Shown in pieces: positions 1 through 11,762 of a stretch of 64,000 nucleotides of DNA; position 1 is the stretch's first letter, and each line of letters begins with the position of its first letter. The notes beneath the pieces were generated by a model. It worked only from the letters and a program-made list of their open reading frames with translations, had not been told where the DNA came from and searched no databases. Source of the DNA: Valencia hispanica (taxonomy: Eukaryota; Chordata; Actinopteri; Cyprinodontiformes; Valenciidae); assembly GCA_963556495.2 (NCBI GenBank), contig OY747702.1:26775403-26839402 (forward strand), written 5' to 3'. The translations under genes and the position numbers were made by a program.

Positions 1-309
1 TGAGAAGTTACTCACCTTTCGGTAAGATGTTAGTGACATGATGTAATGTAATGTAATCTAACTGTCTTAATAATTCCACAGATAAACGGAGAACGTAGTG
101 ACACTTTTTTCCTGAATAATAAAGATTAAAATACGTAGACCTGAATTATTTTAGACACAGAGTACCAATACAGATACATCTAACACATACACAAGGGAAC
201 TAACTTGAACACATTTGGTAGTTTCTGCTCTGTTTGACGATGTTATTGTCACCTCAATAACAGCATCTGTATCGTTGCATCCCTTCCACAAACTGTGTAT
301 ATATATGTA

Positions 310-318
<9 letters not shown>

Positions 319-374
<56 letters not shown>
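319..374. repeat. (AT)n microsatellite
   Basis: A run of alternating A and T directly follows a short GT-rich stretch. It lies upstream of the first recognisable exon, probably in an intron of the plus-strand gene that enters from the left edge. Positions 1-441 otherwise show no exon that I can support. Confidence 0.95.
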
Positions 375-377
<3 letters not shown>

Positions 378-441
378 GTTTATTGCAGTAAGGTAGAATG
401 TATTTGTTCTACAGACATTGACTTTTGTTTTTTATTTGCAG

Positions 442-1562
442 AATCACTTCTACGCTGGAGTCTTTCCAAAACCACATACTGATGTACGCAGGGAAACGAT
501 TTGCATTTTCGTATGGCGTCTATGAAGCAAGAACATTATTCGCTGCATTGGACTACAACCACCACAACCATCGCCCAGTGCAAGTGAACAGCAAAGGCAA
601 AGTAAAGTAAGTCATACTTTGTTGCTTTGACATGATTTTCAAACTGTGGTACAAGTACCGCCAGTGGTACTTGGAGGAATATTCTAAATATTATTGGAAT
701 AAAAAATGTATTTAAAAATGTATAATTCACACACAGTGTAGCTGTGGCAGGCAACAATCATCAATAAATACTCATAATTAGGAGTAAATAAGCTTCCTTT
801 GTTAACTGTCTATAGTAAAAAGGGTAAGCCTTCTCTACTGTATGTTAGGTTGGTCCTGATGGTTGGTACTTGGATAAATCAACATGTTCTCTGGTGGTAC
901 CCACTGTACAAAGTTTGAGAGATACTGCTAATGTTTAGCTTCAATAAATATTTTATTTCCCCTTATTGGATTAGATGGCTTGTAGTGCCAGGGTAAAACA
1001 TAAAAATACTATACATCATACAGAACGGTTTGTGTACAATGTGACAAGGACAGGAAAAATCATAGTTGCTTATGGCACTTATGTGTTATTTTCCTTTGCT
1101 GTGGACAAAGCATGATTTATCATTACTTGTTGTGACCTATTGGTGAAAAAAGAATTCAACTACTTTACCAGGAATTTGCTAACTTTATCATCTGTCTACT
1201 TTTTGTTTTCTTAGACACAAACGAGTGTACAGCAAAAACTCGCAGCGTTGCACTGTTCACACTGTGAAGGAGAACAAGGACTACGGCTACATCCCAGAGC
1301 TGCAGACAAGAATACTGCAGAAGCGCCTCAGCTCAGCAGGGGGACTACCAAAAAGGAGAAGAATTAAGGCAGACGACCCCAGGGCCCTGGGTCCTCTCTC
1401 CGGGATCATCCCTCCTCCTACAGCTGAGTTGGTGCAAACACAGCAACGCAGAGGACAGGTAATGATAACCATATGCCCTCTCCATTTTGGTTGAATAAAA
1501 TTAAATAATTCTAATTTTCCTGTGTTTTTTTTCGCCACCAGGACTGGATATGTGATCCATAA
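442..1562 (+). CDS. 3' exons of an uncharacterised transposase-like protein
   Basis: Three exons join in phase: 442-606, 1215-1458 and 1542-1562. The acceptors are TTTGCAG, TTCTTAG and CCACCAG and the donors are GTAAGT and GTAATG. The reading frame runs through STLESFQNHILMYAGKRFAF, then YEARTLFAALDYNHH, then KDYGYIPELQTRILQKRL, and ends with GQDWICDP and TAA at 1560-1562. An AATAAA lies near 1653. From memory of protein families, the pattern 'SLE..H..LL.YA.KR..F....ARTLLAALDHN' is the C-terminal part of a multicopy, transposase-like family of fish and invertebrate proteins with no assigned biochemical function. The N-terminal part lies beyond the left edge, so this is a partial gene. An unspliced reading through the 1459 donor would end about 12 residues later instead. 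Basic residues (PKRRR) near the end could form a nuclear signal. The frame is intact in all three exons. Confidence 0.7.
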
Positions 1563-1652
1563 ACAGAGGCTGACGAGATTCAAAGCTGAACACAGCAAAT
1601 TTTATTTTTCTAAATCTAATAACTTGTATGAAAAAAGTTTGACTAAAATAAC

Positions 1653-1658
1653 AATAAA
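1653..1658 (+). terminator. Polyadenylation signal of the plus-strand gene
   Basis: AATAAA follows the stop codon of the three-exon gene by about 90 bases. On the other strand an AATAAA (TTTATT at 1601-1606) lies downstream of the opposing gene. The two convergent transcripts are therefore expected to overlap at their 3' ends. Confidence 0.6.
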
Positions 1659-1690
1659 AGTAAAAAGTATATCTGAGGTGGTCATGATTT

Positions 1691-2543
1691 TTAGTTTGTG
1701 CGGAATGGGGCTTCTTTGAAACCCACGTAAACCCCAAAAGGGTTGGGATATTTGTCTCTGATCCTCCAAACACAATATGACGGAATCACATGCCGGTTGC
1801 CTCCGCCAAGACGTCCGTGTTGCCAAATGGTGTACTGTCTGTAGGCAGAGTAACGATACTCCCTGTGATCGGTTCCAGGGTCTTGGCTGTCACGCAGAGC
1901 CAACACGTCATTCCACGTCTGCCGAGCCAAACACAAGATTCCCTCATCCAAGCAGAACAAGTTAAAATGCGCACGTCTGCTCAGACACCCTTCGGGATCC
2001 TGTCCACAGCACTTATTTTCAAGGTCTGTAGGCATCAGTCGGCAGTTGGAGCAAGTGCACCAAGCTGGCTGACCCTGGTGTGATGGAGGATGTCCTGGTG
2101 CGGCCTGTCTCTACTCCATAATGTCCAGTAAAACTCCTGGCTGACGTGTTACTACCATCTGAAGGACTCCATCTTTCTCCTCAGGATTTAGTTGTTGCAG
2201 CTGTGCCTGAAAATTGAATCCAAAACTTATTTTTATAATACTTATGATTATGACATATTGTAGTTTTCTTCGCAAGACATACCTGTAACTCTGCTGTTCT
2301 GTCAGCAGACAGCTGAGCAACCCGTTCCCTGTCCTCCTCACTGATAGGTCCTGCTCTTCTTCCTCTAGCCTGGCTTCTCCTCCGGCCCGTGGCTGAACCT
2401 TCATTTCTGCTTCTCCCTCTTGCTGCTCCTCTCCTCGCTCCTCTCCCTGCTCCTTTCCCTACTCCTCTAGCTGCTCTCCCTCTACCCCATTCAGAGTCAC
2501 TGCTCTCCTCAGAGACTTCAGAATAAACATTTGGACTGGATTC
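1691..2543 (-). pseudogene. P2X7 cytoplasmic-domain-like protein gene with in-frame TAG
   Basis: Read on the minus strand, exon A spans 2543-2283. It encodes an acidic serine-rich start (SEVSEESSDSEWGRG), an Arg/Gly-rich basic stretch, and the helix-like EEDRERVAQLSADRTAELQ. Its GTATGT donor joins in phase to exon B at 2206-1691 (AQLQQLNPEEKDG onwards). Exon B carries a cysteine-rich module with [11 protein letters not shown], then CC, then [27 protein letters not shown] and FGVYVGF, ending at TAA 1691-1693. This order matches the zinc-binding C-terminal 'ballast' domain of P2X7 receptors. That domain also occurs alone in many fish and cnidarian proteins. No P2X channel part is present. A TAG at 2113-2111 interrupts the frame between the helix and the Cys module, and every other codon of the module is open. 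The gene may be a recent pseudogene, a polymorphic allele or a sequencing error. The first exon or exons upstream were not identified. Confidence 0.65.
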
Positions 2544-3774
2544 CTCAAAGGAGAAGTATCAAGGTTTACATGTAAATGTAATGGAATGCATGTTTTATAA
2601 AAACGTCACTGAAAAGAAGCCATCAAATGTTTTGGTGATGGTGCTGTATTTACAATGACATAAACAATGTTGCTAATACTTATTTTACCTAGATGAAAAA
2701 TATGAACCGATTTGGGTAAAGTACCCAAAGTTGTACTCAAGTAATAGTGGCAGGAGCTCAAAATATTTTTACTTGAGTAAAGGTATCCATCCAACATGCT
2801 ATTCAAATAAGGCTGAAAAACGTTTTGGTAAACAGGCTGCTTGAGTACTGAGTAACATCTGATTTTAAAATTGTCATAAGACAGACCTAAACATGGATTT
2901 CTTGGCAAATTCAGTTATTTCATAGAGTGAAAACAAATTACATCAATAACATCACAAAATAATTAGGAGTAGAGGAAATCCATTTCTAAGTCATTAATTT
3001 GAATATAAAACATACTGTAGTTATAAGTAGTGGGGGGGAAACAATTGAACAGGACTTGTCGTTTAAAACCATTTTATAACTTTTCCATTAAGCTACTACA
3101 ATAATTGCATCGGTCCGAGGAAATGTAAGGGTAGATATTTTTATCCTACTAACTGGCTTATTCTTGTAAAGTACAAAGTAGTAAAATGATTATTGGCCAC
3201 CAGTGGGATTAAGTAGTTTATGCATTCAAAATGTACGAGTGTTTTTATTTATTTTAATTATCCGTCTAATGTGAGTCATTCATTTAGCCTTATTATTTGG
3301 CTTCTTCACTCGATTCACTTTGCTGTAACTTTGCCCACGTATCACATCCTACAAATACACTAAAACTGATTTGGTCTAAATATCTTACATCACATTCATG
3401 ATTTACCTCAGTCGAAGTCATCCCTGCAAAGCTATATACTGTCGTGTACCGTATTGACTCACCAGTTGTGAGGTATCGCTTGCGAGTGCACGTACAACAT
3501 GCGCGCCTCATGCACGAGCTTAAAAATATGGCTGCAGTAACACGTTTGGCCTGATGGGGCAATCGCGAGCAAAAAAAATCCAACTTCCTTAGAGTCCCTT
3601 TAACAATAACAAAACAACATTTTGTGAAATTTCTCAACAAAAAAAGTTGGCCTAGCTGCTGTTGGCTTAATGGATTTCTTGATCATTTAATACTGCCAAT
3701 GTTTGAACCTTGTACATAATATAGTCAGAGAGGACAATTACTCACTCCCATACTCAGTTTGCATTATTCTCAGG
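2544..3774. other. Non-coding stretch, no gene seen
   Basis: AT-rich sequence lies upstream of the P2X7-like exons. The only structured part is around 3440-3560, which is CpG-containing. Read on the minus strand it has a GTGAGT donor near 3463 and an ATG shortly before it. It could be a 5' exon of the P2X7-like gene, but its phase does not join exon A, so I leave it uncalled. Confidence 0.4.
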
Positions 3775-4305
3775 TTAAAGCTACTTTGTGTATTTTTGTT
3801 AATTTTTAACAAAAACCCCTTTGTTCTTTCAAAAATATTTGCTTATTCATGTGTAATTACTTCTACCTACTAATAAAAGTATTCTCGTAAGTGTAGAATC
3901 TGCTATTCAGAATACATACGCGCGAGTCACGCAAATTGCTAAATCCACGTTGAGCCTCCATCTTGGAAATACATCTGCCAACGAGGGACATTCCTGGAAA
4001 TTCTAGCTCCGCCTTTCGCGCTTTGGCTACACTCAGTTGCACCGTGACGAATGCCGGAGGGAGATTGTCTACTTGCGACGCGGCGGATGTCTGTCTATAT
4101 AACTAAATGCAATGTAGTTTTCTAAAGTAACCTCATCACTGGAAGGAACACTGGACAAAGTCATAGTACTGGAAGCCATGTTAACCTTGGCATGAAACGG
4201 CCACCTTAGGAATGGGGGGTGGGATTGGAGGTGGGGCTAGAACGTAATATTCAGTTGGTTGTTTCACCGTTAGATGGGAGAAGTTCTTACACATTATAGC
4301 TTTAA
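3775..4305 (-). mobile_element. TTAA-flanked non-autonomous DNA element, intact copy
   Basis: A 531-bp unit is bounded by TTAA on both sides (3775-3778 and 4302-4305). Its ends are short inverted repeats: AGCTACTTTGTGTA on one side and, read inward from the other, AGCTATAATGTGTA. The same sequence recurs in the opposite orientation at 24569-27897, where a LINE splits it. TTAA duplications with short terminal repeats are known from the piggyBac and Kolobok superfamilies. No transposase is encoded, so this is a MITE-like element. It includes a stretch of moderately high CpG. The second copy, elsewhere in a LINE, confirms the boundaries. Confidence 0.75.
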
Positions 4306-4320
4306 ACTAACCCAAATTTC

Positions 4321-4440
4321 AATTCAATTCAATTCAGTTTATTTATATAGCGCCAATTCACAACAGATGTCATCTCAAGGCACCTAACAAGAAGTAATTT
4401 CAATACATTTATACAAACATTACAATCCATTCCAAACCTG
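4321..4440 (-). mobile_element. 5'-truncated L2-like LINE, 3' tail only
   Basis: On the minus strand this is the terminal ~115 bases of the same LINE family found complete elsewhere in the window. It includes the words GGCGCTATATAAATAAACTG and a tail of repeated GAATT units. It begins 15 bases from the TTAA-flanked element. The three longer copies at 24.8, 32.5 and 52.2 kb end in the same sequence. Confidence 0.85.
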
Positions 4441-5372
4441 AATGTTGTTGGACCATGGGTGGAAACTGGAGGACTCCAGAGAAAACCATGAAACCTAATC
4501 AACTGAAATTCACAGAAAAACCAATTTAATTTTAGATGTTGAGCTTAAAGAAAATGTGCTATTTACTTTTTTACAGGGTGTAAACCTTTGTACCTATAAA
4601 CATGAGGAAACGATGGAGACATTGTGGAATATTAACCCCTGTCACATCCCTGAAGTATCCCATTCTGAATATACTCAGATAAATTGAGTGTTCTGCTTCG
4701 TCCTAACTGGAAGCGTTAATATCTTGGGGGTTCTTCTGTGTTGCTGGGTTTTTTCATAATAAAAGAACAACTGACCATCTGAGAATACAATCAAATAAAA
4801 CAAAACTTTTTAAAAGTAAATGGGTGCCCCAAATGGTCAGAAAGCAGATTATGCCTTAAGTTTCACTTTTAGGTTGATACATCCATGAGAGTGAATAATC
4901 TTTCTTAGAGCTTGAGTGAAGCAACTCCTGTGTCACATGTCTTCATGAATGCATGGTAGATGAATGAGAGCCAAAGTAGTTCTCTTTTTTTATTAACTAG
5001 TGTTTAGTCAAGTTACAGGTTTGTCTGAAAGAATTTCCTTGCCCAAAAAAGGAATCTTTCAAATTATAAATCTGACTAATTGCTTTGTAATACACGTATA
5101 AACTGTCAGAACTGATGACAACACTCGATGTACAGTATGATCTGATTTCAATAACACAAGACCTGACGTCATTATATTTCTAAATTTAATCAAAGTCATG
5201 CTTATATTTAAAATAAATTATTATACTTAGTATTTTATTAAAACTCAAATTCATATTTTATGTTTTAATTACTGTTCTAAATGGATATAAAATAAACGTT
5301 TTAAGAGAACACAAAAGTTTACAGTTTATGCTATTTAGGTACAATTTACATTCTTGCTCTGAACAATTTCCC

Positions 5373-5422
<50 letters not shown>

Positions 5423-6793
5423 TAGAGAGTATTGTAGCCCCTGGAGACATCAGTACAAACCATTTTCTTTAAAGTAAACCTTGAAAACAAAAGTTCTCTT
5501 AATAAAGAAAATTGAAACAACAATTAAAAGTTTGTTTTTTCATCTGATATAATTTAGGTTTAAAGATTTTCTGAAACTTGAAATCCTGAATCCTGGCCCT
5601 ATCCCAGCAGTTCATGGGTGAGAGATGGTAAGCCTGGATGTCATTTAGTCATTGATTGGGTATCACAGAGACACAAAAAATTAACAACCATACACTCACA
5701 CTCATATTCAAGAGCAGTTTTAAGTCCCCAACGAAACTAATGTGCATGATTTTGGTTTGCTGAGTTAAAGATAACTAGATTCTAGGAGAATAACCACAGG
5801 GACAAAGTGCAAAAGTTAGAGCTCCTGGTGCGGTGGAGTATATTTAGGTGGAGTATAGCAAAACCTAGCTCAACTAATCCAGCTGTAATAGGAAATAAAA
5901 CACTCTGTGTTCTTATTTTCGGGACCACACAGAAAAGATGTCAGATTACTATTTGTCCCACTATTCAGACTCACTGACACAGATTAGACCCTAAATTCTT
6001 TTTCACCTCTTTTCAGCCTCATTGTATTAGTGGTTGAATACTAACCAAAGCAACCCCAAGTACTGAAAGGAATCCTGCTCATTGAAATAAAAGGAGCATG
6101 GATGTTTAACAGACCTCTTTTGACTTCTATTGGAATTTGCAATCAGCTTTCAGGGCTATTAGCCCTAGAATTCACTGCTGTTACAATCCTATGAGTCTCA
6201 TCTAATTCGGAAACTAAAGAATGGCCTAAATCAAATAGATTTTCAAGTGGTTAATACTTAACAATGGACAATGTAAACATTATGAAAGGGAAGAAGAAGA
6301 TTTGTTCTATGATTTCATTTCATGTGTGGTCAACCACATTTCGACTACACTTAGATTGAACCATTTTTCTCCATTTATTTTGCTTGATAGACAAATGTCC
6401 AAAAAATCCTCAATGTTCCCTACAACCCAACCATCAGATAATCTTGTAGGTCCACCAGACTTGAGAACAATTTTAAATAACACGATATTTAATAGAAATA
6501 TGTCCTGTAAAATAAATATCCTTAAACAGCAAAATGCTATGTTTGACTTTCTTATATCTCAGTCTGTATATTGAAACACTTTATTTGAATACATATTGGT
6601 TTTTTTTAAACTGTTTTTTATTTCGTTTTTGCAACATTGCTTCAGAATATTTCCCTGCACTCTTAGCACCATGCTTTGTCTACTTTGTGTTTTCTGCATC
6701 CTTTGTTCTGCCTAGCTCCCAAATGAACTATAAAACGTGAAATATTCAATATATCAATGATGACACACGTGTACTTATGTTTTAGTTAAATAT
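4441..6793. other. AT-rich intergenic stretch with (AT)n at about 5377-5419
   Basis: No open frame in this stretch shows exon-like boundaries or recognisable protein content. A pure AT microsatellite occupies about 5377-5419. The right end borders the polyadenylation site of the minus-strand YrdC gene. Confidence 0.5.
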
Positions 6794-6799
6794 TTTATT
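6794..6799 (-). terminator. Probable polyadenylation signal of the YrdC-domain gene
   Basis: TTTATT on the plus strand is AATAAA on the minus strand. It is the first good signal downstream of the YrdC gene's stop once the 4.17-kb insertion at 7106-11271 is ignored. Without the insertion it would lie about 400 bases after the stop codon, a normal 3' UTR length. This is an inference. Confidence 0.45.
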
Positions 6800-7105
6800 C
6801 GCACAGAGTAATTCAATACAACTTACAATGAACCTTATTACATACATTTGTTCTCTACAGCCAAAAAGCCACAATGTATGCAGATAGAATATTTTAAATA
6901 CATGAATAAATATTTACAAGGTTTTTTAAATATATGTTGATATTATATGAAACAACAAAAAGTTTTTGCAGTTTCAGGATAATGTGAGAGACACATATCT
7001 TTAATAAGTTAAGGTATCTTAACAAAAAATTCATCAGGTTAAAATGAATATTACATTTTCAGGCACAAGAACTGCTTGGGTTTTAACATCTTTAAAGACA
7101 ACCAC

Positions 7106-10100
7106 TATGGAAAGCCTTTTGAGCATTTATTAGATATCTTTGATATCCAACTTTAAATCCATGTACTAGTACACACTTCATCCTCACTAGTAAGACAATT
7201 TGGCACACTAGTTTAACGATTAGGGTGCACTAGTATAACGACTGTGTCTTACTTGTCACGTTTTTTCCACTACTAGTGTCACTTTTGGACTACTAGTATG
7301 CAATCAAACCTTACTAGTAAACTACTGTGCAATTTTAATTGTAACTGGTAGTCTTACCTTTTTACATAACCTATAATGGTTGTTTGTTGATTATATAATG
7401 AATTTGACATTCAGATTCAAGTGTATGCCTATGCTTCATAATTATTCACTGTCCTTAACACTTAAAATACTCTTTTGGAAACATGATGTCATTTGATTTT
7501 GGTGCCCACTAGTGGCCTGTTAATGCCCACTAGTAGCACTTGATGGCCACTAGTGCTACAAGTGGGCATTTTGAGGCCACTAGTAGAACTAGTGGGCACT
7601 TAACGGCCACTAGTATCACTAGTAGCCACATAGTGCCCACAAGTAGCACTAGTGGGCATTTTGAGGCCACTAGTACCACTAGTGGCCATTTTGAGGCCAC
7701 CAGTAGAACTAGTGGGCACTTAACTACCACTACTGGGAACATAGCGGCCACTAGTACCACTAGTGGGCATTTTGAGGCCACTAGTAGAACTAGTAGGCAC
7801 ATAGCGGCCACTAGTAGCACTAGTAGCACTAAGCTTAGAAGCCACTAGTAGCACTAGTGGGCACTTAACGGCTACTAGTACCACTAGTGGACATTTTGAG
7901 GCCACTAGTAGAACTAGTGGGAACTTAACGGCCACTAGTACCACTAGTAGGCACATAGCGGCCACTAGTAGCACTAGTAGGCACATAGCGGTCACTAGTA
8001 GCACTAGTGGGCACTTAGCGGCCACTAGTAGCACTAGTGGGCACTTAGAGGCCACTAGTGCTACTAGTGGCTTCTAAGCTTAGTGCTACTAGTGGCCGCT
8101 GTGTGCCTACTAGTGGCCGTTAAGTACCCACTAGTGCTACTAGTGGCTTCAAAGCTTAGTGCTACTAGTTCTACTAGTGGCCGCTATGTGCCTACTAGTG
8201 GCTTCTAAGCTTAGTGCTACTAGTACTACTAGTGGCCGCAATGTGCCTACTAGTGGTACTAGTGGCCGTTAAGTTCCCACTAGTTCTACTAGTGGCCTCA
8301 AAATGCCCACTAGTGGTACTAGTGGCCGTTAAGTGCCCACTAGTGCTACTAGAGGCTTCTAAGCTTAGTGCTACTAGTGGCCGCTAAGTGCCTACTAGTG
8401 CTACTAGTGGCCGCTAAGTGCCTACTAGTGCTACTAGTGGCCTCTAAATGTCCACTAGGGCTACTAGTGGCCGCTAAGTGCCCACTAGAGCTACTAGTGG
8501 CTTCTAAATGCCGACTAGTGCTACTAGTGGCCTCTAAATGCCCACTAGTGCTACTAGGGGCTTCTAAGCTTAGTGCTACTAGTGCTACTAGTGGCCGCTA
8601 AGTGCCTACTAGTGCTACTAGTGGCCTCTAAATGTCCACTAGGGCTACTAGTGGCCTCTATGTGCCCATTAGTGCTACTAGTGGCCTCTAAATGTCCACT
8701 AGGGCTACTAGTGGCCGTTAGGTGCCCACTAGTGCTACTAGTGGCCGCTAAGTGGTTACTAGTGCTACTAGTGGCCTCTAAATGTCCACTAGTGCTACTA
8801 GTGGCTTCTAAGCTTAGTACTACTAGTGCTACTAGTGGCCGCTAAGTGCCTACTAGTGCTACTAGTGGCCTCTAAATGTCCACTAGGGCTACTAGTGGCC
8901 TCTATGTGCCCACTAGTGCTACTAGTGGCCTCTAAATGCCCACTAGTGCTACTAGTGGCCTCTAAATGCCCACTAGTGCTACTAGTTGCTTCTAAGCTTA
9001 GTGCTACTAGTGCCTGCTAAGTGCTTATTAGTGCTACTAGTGGCCGCTAAGTGGCTTCTAATGCTACTAGTGGCTTCTAAGCTTAGTGCTACTAGTGGCC
9101 GCTAAGTGGCTACTAGTGGCCTCTACATGCCCAATAGTGCTACTAGTAGCTTCTAAGCTTAGTGCCACTAGTGTTACTAGTGGCCTCGAAATTCCCACTA
9201 GTGGCAACTAAGTGTCCACCAGTGCCAATAGTGGCTGCTAAGCTAACATTAGCAGGTACTGTATACAGTCAGGCCATGTTGCCATAACAGTACATGCTGT
9301 CTTAATTCAAAAAATGACTAATAAAGCTGGCAACAATTAGCTGTCTTATTTTCTCACAATGACAGCTTTAGAAAACTTGAAAACATAGCACTACAAATGA
9401 CAATAATATACTGTTATGAACCAGAAAATAAGAAATAAGGGACTATGGAGGAAATGAAATAAACTATTACATTAGTAATTCTGTGCATATCTTAGCCACT
9501 AAAATGTCAAGGGTGCCACATGGGCTATTTTATGGGTCTATCTGAATAAAATAGTTCTGATTAAGTTAACAAAAAAATTGGCACATCTTTTAGAATGACT
9601 GCTCTTAAACACTTTAGTATCCAGCGTGGCCACTTTAAGGCTTTAAGCACACAGTTTGAACATCCACCAATCAAAATCCATGTCCCACCTTCTTCATTTG
9701 CATGCAGTCCCTAGTCCTACTAGTAAAGGCTAGAATGTCCACTAGCAACACTAGTGGACAGTAACACACAATATTATGGTTTTACTAGTACCACTAGTAA
9801 AAGCCAAAAAGTGTACTAGTAGCACTAGTGAGACTTTTTTGATTTCACTAGTACCACTAGAAGAGGGCAACATGTCTACTAGTACTACTAGTAAGGGCCA
9901 AAATGTGTACTAGTAGCACTAGTAAGTGGCAAAATATCCACTAGTAGCACAAGTAGGGGACTTTTACACCTTACTAGTAGTACTAGTGAGATCAAAAATG
10001 CTCACTAGTGTTACTAGTGGCAAGGTTTTGCTTTTTACTAGTGTGACTGGTAGAAGAAAGTTTGTCTCACTCGTGAGCTTCTGAACGTCACATGTAAAGG

Positions 10101-11271
10101 CTTTGGCTGTACTAGTGCTAATCTGCGCATCACTAGTTCGCAACTAGTATACCACTAGTATGCAATTACACACTACTAGTGCGTGACTACACACTACTAG
10201 TGCAACATTCCTTTAACATGTGAGACATTTCTGCACACTGGTAGGACAACTTTGGCATACTAGTAGGACAGCTACATCTTACAAGTGAGGGAAAACTGTG
10301 CACTAGTTGACAATTCTGTACCGCTAGTGCTACTAGTGACATCATAAATTTCTACCAGTTAACATCTAGTGCTGCATTAGTAGTACTAGTAGCATACAGA
10401 TGTCAACTAGTGCAAAGTTTTGCCTCACTAGTAAGACGTAGCTGTCCTACTAGTATGTCAAATTTGTCCTACTAGTTACCCTAGTAAAAACAAAACCTTG
10501 CCACTAGTAACACTAGTGAGCATTTTTGATCTCACTAGTACTACTAGTAAGGTGTAAAAGTCCCCTACTTGTGCTACTAGTGGATATTTTGCCACTTACT
10601 AGTGCTACTAGTACACATTTTGGCCCTTACTAATAGTACTAGTAGAGTAAAACATGCCTCACTAGTAGCACTAGTAGACATGTTGGCCTTTTCTTGTAGT
10701 ACTATTAATATGATAAAAGTCTCACTAGTGCTACTAGTAGACTGTCTGGCTTTTACTAGTTTTACTAGTAAGGTAAAACACATCCTCACTAGTACCACTA
10801 GTGGATATTTTAGCTTTCACTAGTACTACTAGTGAGCATCTTCGTTGTTACTAGTAGTACTAGTAAGAAAAAAAACCACCCCACTAGTTCTACTAGTGGA
10901 CATTTTGTCTCTTACCAGTACATTTAGTGAGGTCAAAATGCCTTACTAGTGCTACTAGTCGGTATTTTTGCGCTACTAGTAGGGTTCAGGAGGCTACTAG
11001 TGCGTGACACATGCCTACTAGTTGGGTCTAGTAGTGTCACTAGTGCTGCACAGTAGTTTACTAGTAAGGTTTGATTGCATACTAGTAGTCCAAAAGTGGC
11101 ACTAGTAGTGGAAAAAACGTGACAAGTAAGACACAGTCGTTATACTAGTGCACCCTAGTCGTTATACTAGTCTGCCAAATTGTCTTACTAGTGAGGATGA
11201 AGTGTGTACTAGTACATGGATTTAAAGTTGGATATCAAAGATATCTAATAAATGCTCAAACGGCTTTCCAT
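7106..11271. mobile_element. 4.17-kb palindromic element packed with ACTAGT, long terminal inverted repeats
   Basis: Both ends carry a near-perfect inverted repeat of about 220 bp (7106-7329 against 11048-11271) starting TATGGAAAGCC. The hexamer AACCAC flanks it directly on each side (7100-7105 and 11272-11277), consistent with a 6-bp target duplication. The interior is dominated by the palindrome ACTAGT, usually paired as ACTAGTnnnACTAGT and spaced every 20-30 bp. From about 7500 to 8060 the units read in one orientation (GCCACTAGTA). From 8060 to 9230 they read in the opposite orientation (TACTAGTGGC). After an ordinary AT-rich spacer at 9240-9700 a second inverted-repeat system occupies 9710-10980. 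No transposase frame is present. The open frames seen (Ala/Thr/Ser-rich on one strand, Leu/Val/Lys-rich on the other) are by-products of the repeat. It lies in the 3' UTR of the minus-strand YrdC gene. Confidence 0.85.
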
Positions 11272-11367
11272 AAACCACACTTATATAAACAACACTTTGG
11301 TTTTAAATGTTTGGTTTGGTGCTGATCCTCACATGAAGCCATCAAGAGGTTCTCTGGAAGTAGACTC

Positions 11368-11670
11368 TTACAACATTGTGTTTTTCAACCTCTCAAAAAT
11401 CGTTAGGACTTTAACCGCAGGGACACAGCCTTCTCTTACAATACTGATGATACCTGAATGAAAAATGAGAACACCTTCAGTTAGAGTGGGCTAGGTAAAA
11501 CCAACTTGAGAAGGAGAGGGGCTTTAATTATTTACACTTACCTTCATCAATCCTGAGACAGTTGACCACAGTTGAAGCCACAACTTCATTGGAATCGCCG
11601 TCACAGAGGACCCCTTGGATCTTGTGCCCCAGTCGACTGTGATTAAAAGAACATAGTTTTGTTTTTTTAA

Positions 11671-11762
<92 letters not shown>

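Noticed and set aside
3293..3640. Minus-strand 115-codon frame with several Cys
   Set aside because: Unlike any domain, and its possible donor phase does not join the P2X7-like exons; at most part of it could be a non-coding first exon.
7530..9020. Six or more open frames with Ala-Thr-Ser or Leu-Val-Leu-Leu-Val repeats
   Set aside because: They are translations of the ACTAGT repeat in several frames and both strands, with no start context, conserved domain or codon signature.
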